64,000 nucleotides of DNA. Origin: Piper betle. Lineage: Eukaryota; Streptophyta; Magnoliopsida; Piperales; Piperaceae. The stretch covers positions 1-64,000 of the forward strand of contig JAURVB010012880.1 of assembly GCA_033002965.1 (NCBI GenBank), in the 5' to 3' direction. This document shows positions 12,201 through 24,200 of this stretch, piece after piece (position 1 is the stretch's first letter; each line of letters opens with the position of its first letter). The position numbers and the translations under genes are program-made. Under the pieces are notes generated by a model. It did no database searches, was not told where the DNA came from, and saw nothing but the letters and a program-made list of their open reading frames with translations.

Positions 12201-15200
12201 GGTGTATAGATACGTCAAAAACATATGCTATTGAGCAGCGGTGTGTTCCTTCTTCACCAACACCAGCAGACAACGATGAGGCCCATCCTTTCTCTTTAAA
12301 AAAGAAAAATAAGCTTCCTCTTCCCTCTGCATATAAGGTATCCTTTTATTGTTTTTCATAAGAACTCAAATGAAGTACAAAACTGAATCAGCCAATTTAG
12401 TAGGCATATGAAGCACAAAATTGCTCACCATGCCCCAATAGATGTGCTAAATAATCTTCGGGCTTCTTCAAATAATCCTTGTGAAGACATGGCAATGTCC
12501 ATGACAATTTGAGAACATGAATATCTTTTACAGCTGCTAGCCTAAAAAGTTTGCCACTGTTCCAGATTGGAACGATCTTCTTGGGGCTTGCCACCAAGCG
12601 ATGACCAATTTTAACACTACTAAATAATTCAACCACCCATTTTGACAATGTGTCTAGAGTTTCTGCCCCATTAAAGAATTCATACATCACGAACCGTTAA
12701 AACATTGAAAGAGCAAACACATTGAAAATAACCGAACAATGAAGCTACCAAATGAACCATAAAAATTGGAAGAATAGTATAGTATGCAATTTAGAGCACT
12801 TGCATACAAATACTATTCGAAAATATTACAATGGCCAATTTTGCCAATTCCATAATGCTAGTTGCTATTGGTAATTTCATTTGTAAGTTTTTATTAGGAT
12901 TAAGAAGCTGCTTCAAGTAGGGCCTTGTGATTTTTATGATATATATAGGCAACCAGTACATTGTTATAAGAATTAAGTTAAATATTTATTTTTTCATTTT
13001 ACACTTTCAGCACCAAAATATGTGTCACTCACCATCCACAAGCATAAGAAACTACCCAATAAATTTCTTTTAGGAAAAGCTTTGCAACAACAAAGCTTCT
13101 GCTCAGAAGATAAAACCTACTCTGAAGTGTCTGTCAATAGTTGTTTCTTCTACCAATCAGGCCACATGACAAGTAACTGGATTATCCCCCACTCACAAAC
13201 ATGCACGGCCTCCCCCTTGCACAAATTGGAAGAACTAATGACAAGAAAGGATGCTCGTCAAACTTTCAAGGAAAATAATATTACAAGAGTAAGGGCTTGA
13301 AGGTAGAGACAAGGGCCAAGGCACAAAGCAGATTAGCCAAAAGGATGGCAGCCTGGATTGCATATTCATTGAAAAGAGTATGAAAATAGAACACCTTTGT
13401 TTGCACAAAAATACAGAATCGAGCATTTGATATTTTATTTGTTGCTGGCGACGGAAGCTGAGTTATGAGGGTTCAAGGTTGATAAATAGACATCTTCAAA
13501 ATGACATCTATCACCAGTGACCAATGCAGGGTGAGCCATACAAGTCAAATCTGTGGTGCCAGTGATCAATGACCAGACCCAGAGGTTATGTAATGGAGAA
13601 CAAGAAGCTGAAGGCTTGCTGTTACTGAAGAGGGCTGAAAATCAAATATACGAGGAGAGTTATTAATGACCATTTTATCAATTTTGATCTTGCAAGGAGA
13701 AAACTAATACATGGTAAACTCACTCCCCTTGCAAATAGACAACACCCAACAGCCACCTGCATCCCTTACAGCCATGATTCTACAAGGTCAGATTTGGAAA
13801 AAGGATGGGAAAGGAGATGGACAATAATAGTAAGGAACAAAGAATCATGGCCAGTGTGGCAATCATCCAGAAGAAAAGGGAGGTCTATCAACAAAGGTGT
13901 TGGAATACATCTATATTTAAATGTGTTTTGACTCATATAACGTGCTGTTTGACTGCTTCTTTAGTGACATTTATTTGTTAGAAGAAGCTGTACATTAGTT
14001 CATATATATTAGCTAATTAATTCCTCCATATCAGCTGCATATCAGCCGTTATTATTGTATTTTAAATTTCCGCTATACCAGCTTTTGTACCTACAGATGT
14101 CTATAAATAAGCTTTGGAAAAAAATTGTCTATAAATAAAGAACGAAGGATAATTAATTGATTACCTACTAGCATCATTATTTTGTATTTCAATAAAGAGA
14201 AAATGTGAGCTACACCAATCAATGTTTCCTATATGATGGAAGCTGTCAACAAGAAGATAACCAGCTAATATTGTGCATAAACAATACTCCAGTCAGTATA
14301 AAACAATGGTATGCATCAGCAAAAAGAAGGAAATCTCACCTCCGCCAATAATGACTAATTTCATCAGTTCACCAAAATAATTGTCTCTATATAACTTCCA
14401 AATTTGTTCTCGCAAATCAACTCCTTTTTCTGTGGCATCATTCAAGCTTCTTTTATTGCCTACACAGAAAGCAATAAGAAGAAACCTTACTTCTGCAGTG
14501 AAATAGATGAGGGAAAAAGCAGAAGAGTATAACTGTTTGATTATGAGATAAGATACCCCAAAAAAATTTGTTAAAAGGGTGGCCAGACAAAGCTGTATGA
14601 CATTGAAGTTGTTGCACTCGTGCACTGTCATTTTGCAAGGCTTGGTTGAATTCTACACTCCATATCAACATTAGGAATCACATGAATATGAATACAAAGG
14701 AAACAAAATTAAGATTATAAGAACAAAAGAAAGAATTGCCATAACTGGAGCTTAAAGCGCTTCCAGACATGAAGGGAAATATAAAATTTGCATAACAGAC
14801 TTGCCAGAAATGGCATATTTTTTACAGTGAACAAGTAGAAATAGATGAAACAAAGAAGCATGCCATCAACTTGCAAATTTCAAAGTGAGTCGTGACCATA
14901 TACGAGAGTAAGCCTCCCGTGGCTACTTAAGCAAAGTGGGCAATTGAGATCTTAGCCAAATTGCACGAAAGCTTGAACAAAGGCTTAATAAACATTCAAA
15001 AAAACAAAAAGCTATGGCTGACAGTAATGCGTATGACCTTCTTCTTCCACCTAATTTTGGTAAGGGATTTGGAGACATGGATTCCATCCTGCTGTTCCCA
15101 CAATCATAAGCCACATCCAAACTCAATATATAAAAAACCATATACTTAAGAATACCTTCCATTGAAGTTTTTTGGGCTAACTCTGCCCATCATTTGCGCA

Positions 15201-18200
15201 TTACAAAATTGCAAACAAAATCTCTTTACAACACTACAGGTCTTTGTTAAACATGCCTGAACCATCTCAATTGATTTTCACCAGTATAGGACTCAATTGG
15301 CTTCACCCTTGTCCTCTTATAAAACCATTTGGCATCTGAATCATTAGGTCTTACCACATGCCCATCTCAAAATACACATCTCACCACACCAATCTTCTTG
15401 ATGTTGCCCTTCCTTGTAGCCCCAATTCCATCTCATAAAGCAAAGGCAGCCTTATTGTTGTTGAAAAGAATTTTCTTTTCAGACTCAATGGGACACATCT
15501 ATCACAATGCACACTAAGGCAGCTCCACTTTAATTAACCAGCAACAATCCAATGAGAAACATCTAAATCAATATCTGCCTGAGCCTTGACCACAACGTAC
15601 TCAATAGAGGCTTCCTACGGAAGCTCTTAGTACTCTAAATGTATGAAAGTTTCCTCCATTCTTGCACTCCCATAGAACGAGCATTTCATATACACCATTT
15701 TTGTCTATTTATTTTAACACCATTTGGCCCTAGGGTTTCATTCCATAGTTTTAATTTGCTCACCAACCATTCCGTAGAGGTGTTCATTGATAGAATATCA
15801 TCAGCAAAAAATATGAGCGTCATCTTGGATCCAACAAGTTAAATTATTCATTCCAACTCAAATCCTCCACCACAACCATGTTCTGTCGTAGAATGACACT
15901 CTCGGGGATTGTTTTAGCACTATCATAATGCAAGAGTGGCCTTGAATCCATGTAAAAGGAACAAGACAAAAGTTTTGATGACAAGATGCCTTTTCCAGAA
16001 GCCATGTTCTTCCATTGTTCAAGCATCGACATGTAGTGCAAGATATGTAATAATAGAGTGTAAACATCGGTGGAATTTGTCAATTACCAACAATTTAGAA
16101 CAAAAGTATTTTCCACTCAATTGGTTGATTACATTATAACTAATACTCTGTGACAATTAGGCCTGATCAAGTAGTTGGTTTGTAAAACCAAACCAAACCA
16201 TAAACCAAATAAACTGAAATGGGCTTGTTCGGTTAACCAAACAAGAACCGAATTGTAACTATTAACCGAACCAACCAGACCAAACTAGTTTGGTTAGGTT
16301 TGGTTTTAATAGAATTTCGACCGAATTAACCGAAATAATAACCAACAAAGATGAAGATCTCAAAGCTTTTCTTCTTTAAACAACGCATGGGTTTCTCCAT
16401 GAAAGAAAAAACAGAACAAGATATGGGGGAAATACATCGTCATTCATCATCAGACTACTTCATTTCCGATTGTCATTTGACAACGATCTCCCAGATTCAA
16501 CCGCAGCTTTTGATTTCTTTTCGGCTCCATATGAACCATAGAAGTAGGAAGCAAAGCCCCAAAAGCACAAAGCCACTGCCATCCCTTTCTCTGCTGCGAA
16601 CTTCTCATGGTAGAAGATGGCCCGACAACTCCGTCATGGGTAGCAAGGTGGTGGTGAGGATGCTGGTGAATAGGGTGGTGCAAAAGACAAACTCCCAAGA
16701 TACCCATAAAGACAAACTTAAAACTTAACCATAGAAGTCTTAATAATAAGAGCATCCATCACACATACTCACAGTTACAAGCAAACAGGACTTCTAGCAT
16801 CATTGTCGCATTGACAGCAGTGAGCTCGGACTCAAACTTGCAGAGCTTGGCACGCTAGAAGGCAAGAATGCGTTGGCAGTAAGGAGTACGAAGTGGATGA
16901 CACCACCGGGGGCTGTTGGCTGTGGGGGAGGGCGGAGCTTGGTGGAGATGGGGTTGATGAGGGATGCATGAGATGGGGAGGCGCAGGTGTGTGGTGGCAA
17001 ACTGGCGGTGAATGAGAGATGGGAAAGCAGGCAATCTAAGTTCTTCTTTGAGCCAGGCGTGGGATCAAAATATTATTCGATTTCAGAAATTCAGTTCAGA
17101 AACGGTTTCCAAACCGAATAAACCAAAACCAAATAATCCTATTCTGGTTCCCTCAAACTAAAACCAAAAGCGGAATTAGAATCGAACCAAACTTCCGAAA
17201 GGAGTTTGGTTTGGTCAGTTTGGCCGAATAACCAAACCATGCTTAGGCCTAGTGACAATGTAGCACAAAAACTACTTCATAAAGTAGATGTCCCAAGATA
17301 CACCAAATTATGTGATAAAAAAGTTAGTAAAAATTGCCCTTAAATAAATGATATGATCCTTTAAAGACAATGCCCAATTTGAGAACAAACTATGGTATAG
17401 AGTACTAAGTACACAACAAGCTAGTGAGTTATGAGTCCCTTAAAACATTATAAAAACTAAGTTCCTTAGAGGGCTAACGTTTATGTGTCTTTCCCAATAA
17501 TATTTTAGCCCACAACAATGTACAACTATTTTAATTGAAAGATAAACTACGAAACCAACACAATTCAAAGCAACATTTTGCTATGTAAATTTTAGTTGAT
17601 CTAACCACTTGTCCTAAAAAGCTTAAATGGTTAGGAAAGGGAACCGTTTAATATTTACTATAACCTCCCCCTCACATGCAAGCAATTTTTAGGGCATAGC
17701 ACATTGACTAATACAGGGCAACTAGTCTATTGGGCACAACAGGGGCAAATTAATATTTCTACAAGCATCTATTGCCAACAAGATTCGAACCCCTACCTTT
17801 TAGCTCTGATTCTATTTAAATTTTAGATGGACCGTCCAAAAAACTCAAGCTATTAAAAGAGGGAACCATTTAATATATACTTTAACAACTTCTTTGTAAC
17901 AGAAGATTGTTAGAAAAAAATAGACATGAACGTGACATCCTTTCATGCTTCAAAACAAGATTCACGCAGAAGATGACCGCATCAAGTGGCGTATTTGGTG
18001 CCCAATGTAATATGTTATGTCTTTAACAAATAAACAAACAAAAGGTCATCCAACAGTGCTCAAAGATAAATCTTAATTTGCAATATCAAAGGATGCCAAT
18101 AAAATTATATGCACCTGAATCAATTGCTAATACTTCACGCTCCATAGCCTCTGCCTTTATCAATGGAGAGATGAAAAATTGTGAAAATCTACACACACAA

Positions 18201-21200
18201 ACAAAAATGTACAAATTCTTTTATAAAAGAAAGAGGGGAGAAAACATTGATCAATTTTCAACAAGTGGAAAGACCACTCTTAAAGTTATATTTGACCTAA
18301 AGCACCCCAACCCACAATCATGCTTGATTAGAAAAACTAAAAAAGTGTGAAGCATTAAATTAGATGCATACAATTGTCAATGTGTTTAACTTTAAGTCAC
18401 AAGAACAACAGTCATAGAACATGTTCACAAAATGTTCAGAATGTCTCACAAGTCATTTATAGACACTATGCTTAGGAATGGAAATTTTCATCCTTTGTCA
18501 AAAGTTTTAGAGTTTAGGATTTAGGGATCAAAAATATTATAAACAAATGGATGATGAAACATATGATGAACAATCTTAGAACAACGCACTACCTAATAAT
18601 GGAAGAAAAGAGGAGTATTTTAAACTTCATATTCTAACAAAGAAATATATCTACATTAAACGTGTCAATCACCTGTGATTTTTTCAAAATATCAATTTAT
18701 CAAATTTTGACCAAACAAAGTGCATTAGAATAATAATAATAATAATATTGATTCAACAACAAGAGAGTAACAAAACATAAAATTACTAAAGCTTCTTTAT
18801 ATATGTATGGTATGCTTCTCTTCATAACTAAAATAAATATGATGTTCGTAGGGGCACCCATGGCCCTCACCTCTCACAATTATTTTCTTCTAATTACTAG
18901 AACATCATTTCCAGAAACAAGAGATAGACAGAGAGCCACCAGTACTACATTTGAAACTTAAGGGTGCACTGGCAGTTACACTAGAGCACAAGAGGGGAAA
19001 CCCCGGGATAAAGGATCTGGTCAAGTGTGGCTGTGAGTCAAGGCACACCTGAAGGGATACTTCTTTCTAGTGGCGGTTTTGCTCCGGAAGTTGGGGAAAA
19101 GGTGAGAAACCTCTGTAGGGTTATACTAAGGTCATATCAAGGTAATGATGAACTAAAAGGTACACCATGAATGACATGCACCTATATCTCTAATCTAAAT
19201 CTATTCCTCATAATTCATTTAGCATGCACATAACCATCATCAAATAAAGCACTATTTAGAGTACTTAATAATGCATAATGCTGTCCAGAATCTGTCAAAT
19301 TTTTTACCTTTTCAAAGCACCCCTGAGATGTTCACGATTTACATCAAAGTAATAGCATGTATGCTCAGTTTCTGTGTATGCATTTGACGATCCTCCATGC
19401 TTTGACAAAAAACTATCATACTGGAAATGGCACATTTTAGTTACACGCCTGTATATACTGAAGACGGCATATTAAATCATAGACTCAGAAAAATTACATA
19501 AGCAGCATATACAATATTAAAGCACTATGAAAATGGGATTTGCCAAAAAAGTGACTTGTTGATAATTTATAAACGTGAAGAAGAAAAAAACATAGAGGAC
19601 CATGTGGAAAGCCATTTAAACTCCACATTTTGTACGTAGAGAAGCTGAAAAGGTCATGCACGTGCATAGCATTACCAATTAGAACAATTTAAATATTTTG
19701 CTACATGTCAACTGTTATGAGACATTTGACTTCCAAAAATTTTGAACCACCTGAAGAAATAGAATGACCACCATTGCCACCAAATGGGGATCACAAAACA
19801 TCAAGGCCCAAGGGCTATGTCAAAGTGAAATTTGTGGACCATAAGATCTTCCAAATGCCTCCATACTACTAAAATAGTGTCTTAAAGTTTAAACACTAAC
19901 ACACACTCCATTATTTAGGGACTGGCAAGACACATTAAGTAGGATTTTCACCATACGGTATATGGTTTCAACTTGACTAGAAAATCTTCAAAGCATAAAT
20001 AGGCACTTTAAAACTTCCATCAAAGACATCTAAACATGTAATTGTCTCCAGTACACTGTAAATTACTTACTCTTCAATAGCCTAATTTACATTCTATTCC
20101 TTCTTGCATCTAACATTTGTACTTTACACATACCAGCCCTAATGCTAAAAATAAAATCCTCAAAGGACTTCTAACAAGAGTTGTGAAATTCCAAACAATT
20201 ACTTCAACTCCTCCAGCTTTTATTCTACATCAAAATCAGTGGGCGCCCTTTCTCCCTGGATTGAGACAATACATGATGACAGGGTCTGCGATCCATGTGT
20301 CAAAGGAGCTATCACATAGTATGAAATCCATTTTCTAGATAATTGCACCCACACCCATCTGCTCATGCCTCCAATAATCTGACTGCAATACGCTGCTAAT
20401 CCCCATCATTGCCAAATTTTGACTGGGCAAATAAGGGCGTTGAAAGGGTAAGTTTACAGAAGATTGGTAGCCAACCTCATGGAATTTTCTCAATAATTTC
20501 GTATGTTTACAGGGTTGGATATTACTACCCATGGCCATAATTTGAGATTATGACTTCACTTGGTCATATTAGAGTGGGTATACTGATTGCCACCAATCCT
20601 TCCTCCTATGGCTACAAAAAGAGAGAAAAGCTCCAATCACAATGAAGAGAAAAGAAGAGGGAGGGAGGAGGAGCTCTTCAATCACAAAAAAGGAGAAAGG
20701 AGGAGCTCCTCACTCTCCACTACACGTACTTTCCTTTTGGAGTGTTTTCTTTCTTATCTTCCTTTCGATTGAAGAGCTCATTCTCCTCCTCTTTTATAGC
20801 CATGGGAGGAAGGGTTGACGGCAAAAGCGCAAGCCTCCCCAATGTGACAAAGTAAGGTCACAACCATGGGTAGTAATAGCCAACCATATAGCCAATCTAA
20901 AATTTTGAAAAAAATTACAAAGGGTTGGTTACCAACCCTTGTTAAAGTTACCATATAGGCATTGACTCTTTCACCATCTCATTTAGACAACATTCTATAG
21001 CAGTAAGACAAGACTTTACCAACATTATTAAAGCAGCGACAACCTTGGCGTGGCTGTATGGTATCCATAATATTGTCAACCACCTTTGCAGGCGATGCTG
21101 CAGACAGATTTGGCAAGGTTTCCACAAAGATACAAGATAAGGCAGAGATGGAGTAGCCTTTGCAAGAAACAATGCAACAGAAGGTTGTAGCGATTTTAGT

Positions 21201-24200
21201 GGCATGGATGAAGTCATTGTCATCACCCTAATGTTGTTGCAGACATCATATTGTGGTAGTCCATCTAGTAGGCAACTTGGCTCCATTGCTTTCACCTCTA
21301 CAATTTATTGACAAAGAGACAAAGATAACAATAAAATCTCATCTAATTGAAGCCATGAATCCTCGGAATCAAATGCTCTGATACCAATTGATAGGTTTTG
21401 AGATCAAAATAAGGTTTTTGATCGATAATTTATCAAAATTGATGTCATATCAAGGTCGCAAGGCCCAACTATGATCTAAGTTAAAGGTTACATATCCTAA
21501 TCTAGGGTTTTGTTTGAGTTGGTTCCTCCTTGAGAATTGGGGGTGGGAAGAGTCAGAGCTAATAAAAACCTAACTTGATTGATTCTTCATTCATTATATA
21601 GAAAAGAGAGTACCCACTTCTTAGAAAGACTCCCTAAGTGAGTCTCTTATGCAGGTCTTATTTAACACCTTAACCTTATCCATGACCCAACTACCTGAAT
21701 ATGTAGACCGACTATCAATGCTAAGGGAAATAAATAGATGAACAATAAGTAAACTAACAACAAGCATAATAATATTAGTGTACAAGTTTGCATGCCCGTG
21801 TCTGTTATAGATGACTAGACATATCCCCATATCACATGCTCATGACCATAGGAAAAGTATACACAAAAAAATATCCAAGAAATAAAAATGATCATTAAAC
21901 TGACCTCATTCTCATTGGGATATTCGGAGCTACCCATGAAGAGCATGTGTTCTGAAACAATCAGATTTAAATGCAATCAGGTAGGAAGCAACATAATGAA
22001 CAAATAAAAACTAATTTTCATCAAACATTGTCATCATCATCATGCATCATTTCCCTAAATGGGGCTGGAACACAAATCTCATTAGTTCATTTGGTTCAAT
22101 GACAAATCAACAATTAACGGCAGCCATTAAAAGAAAGCTGGATATTCCACAATAAACAAAAACACTTTCTTATAACATATTGTTCCCTCATAACAAGAAA
22201 ATCTTGCATTTATAATCGTTGAGAAGTACCTGCATCTAATTGTCCAAAATCTAGTAGGACTAATTATGAGTTTGTTACAGGTAAGATAGGTAGGAAGCAT
22301 AAAAACTAATTTTCAACAACATTGTCATCGTCATCATGCATCATTTCCCCAAATGGGGTTGGAACACAAATCTCATTTGTCCAGTCTGTTCAATGGCAAA
22401 TCAACAAATAACAGCAGCAATTCAGAGAAAGCTGGATATTAAGTCAGAACTCTCAATTCTCCTTTACCCTTTCAGGTCAGCCAAATAGACAACAAAAGGA
22501 ACATTGGATGGTTCTTTTAAAACCCATGTAAATAACTTTAGTGCGGCAGGCATAATTTTCAACATAGATGCAGTCAAATGGCTTCCCAGAAAAGCATTGG
22601 GTTGGCGTCTTTGCCTCTCCTTGCAAACATGGTAACACTTTTAACAAGACTGAAAAGTTTGTGTCCCAACTACGGGTGAATGGGACCATTTATAGCAGAT
22701 ACTGCTGCTAGACTTGAAGAACCCAATCACCTTTTAGTCTCAAGAAGGGGATTATGTACTTATTTTTTGAGTCCCAAGTCAGATTGAGACTCCAAACTGG
22801 ACTAATTTGAACTCATATGTCAAAACTGATTCTTAACTACCTCAGCACTGCCCAGTCCCAACTAAACAATGGAGAAGGGGCTTCTGTACTTAATTTTGTG
22901 TCCCAAGTCAGATTGAGACTCCAAACTGGACTAATTAGAACTCATATGTCAAGTCTGATTCCCAACTACCTCCGCACTGCCAAGTCCAAACTAAACAATG
23001 GAGAAGGGGCTTCTGTACTTAATTTTGTGTCCCAAGTCAGATTGAGACTCCAAACTGGACTTATTAGAACTCATATGTCAAGTCTGATTCTCAACTACCT
23101 CGGCACTGCCAAGTCCCAACTAAACAATGAAGAACTACCCTTCAACAAAGAAAACAATGACACAAATGATGCCCCTCAATTTATGTCTAAGCAGCAAAAG
23201 ATGTTCCAAAATAGAAGCATTTATAAATAAATAATAGCTTATGATTGCAACTTGAAAAATGTATAAAAATACCATTAACTAAATTACCAAAAAAAATTTA
23301 TAAATACTTGACACCCTCACACAGCAAGTTTACTGATGTGTCATTCTTAAGCGCACACACAGGCATGTAACCAGGGATTCGAGATAAGTTTCAGAGCTCG
23401 ACCAGAAACACAATACTTTGAGTTGCATTAAAAAATTAGCACTAAACTACAGTGATTATTTCTCCAACAGGTTATTCTGGGCTACATAAACCTTCAAGCC
23501 TTCCACCAGTAAATAAAATAAGAGGTCTGATAGCGGGGGTCTGATAGCGTAACTGTGATTATTACATTTCTTTCTACTGGTATTGACTGACCATAAAAAT
23601 ATGCCTAACTAAGAATAGCATGCCCAATTCCGTATGAATACCCTCCATGCCTGGGGGACTTGGTAGGATTACCTTCCTCGCAACTCTCTTGATTAAGGTA
23701 TTTTCAAATTCCAACTCAGAGATTCCCAGAGAAAGTAGGAACCAGCTTTCTCAAGTTAATTTTCCTAAAAGGAAGGATCTTCTGGAGAATTTGAGATGTA
23801 AGAAGGTTGATAGGGGGGGGGGGTGTAAATATACATAATGGCAATGATGGACAATGGTTACAATATGCTTTCCCGCATATGAAACTCATATTAAATTTCT
23901 GCGGTTGAAGCCAACAAAACGACTAATAAGGAAAATTATAGACAACAAAACAAGAGGAAAGTAATAAAAAGTAGACCTAAAAAGTGAGCAAGGCCTTGAG
24001 CTTCAAAAGGATCAGAAAAACTCCCTAATCGAACACACATTGCCGCTGCTGCCTGAAAAACAACATAACAAATGAAATAGAGTCAGCAAAGAAAGAAATA
24101 TCTAGTCAATATGGTAAACTTTATTTCAACACAAACACTCATTTATCTTTAGGGGGCAAAAAAGCTACTTGATAACACACATGACATCAAATAGAAATGG

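Larger units (their letters stand above)
10290..14652 (-). other. Nardilysin-like exons 7-13: middle domains
   Basis: Recognised landmarks in order: E-F-N-Q-A-L-Q-N-D (exon 7); N-K-R-S-L and L-V-I-I-G-G (exon 8); W-T-L-P and [11 protein letters not shown] (exon 9); L-S-A-G-V-G (exon 10); E-E-Q-P-Q-D-D-Y-A (exon 11); [10 protein letters not shown] (exon 12); and the 386-base exon 13 with P-W-F-G-S-P-Y and V-P-R-A-N-T-Y-F. These seven exons join in phase with no breaks. Confidence 0.88.
18115..24052 (-). other. Nardilysin-like exons 3-6: zinc-binding catalytic core
   Basis: Exon 3 carries [13 protein letters not shown] and ends inside L-A-H-F-L. Exon 4 completes the E-H-M-L-F-M-G-S part, so the H-x-x-E-H zinc motif is split by an intron between its Leu and Glu. 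Exon 5 has the S-N-A-Y-T-E-T-E-H segment. Exon 6 has [11 protein letters not shown], whose Glu is the expected third zinc ligand. All catalytic residues seen are intact and all four exons are free of frame breaks. Confidence 0.88.

Noticed and set aside
18900..19110. Small RNA gene in the higher-GC part of intron 5
   Set aside because: No cloverleaf, snRNA or snoRNA box motifs could be found.
22817..23230. 137-codon repeat frame as a repeat-protein gene
   Set aside because: It lies in an intron, has no promoter or family match, and is explained by the 129-bp period.
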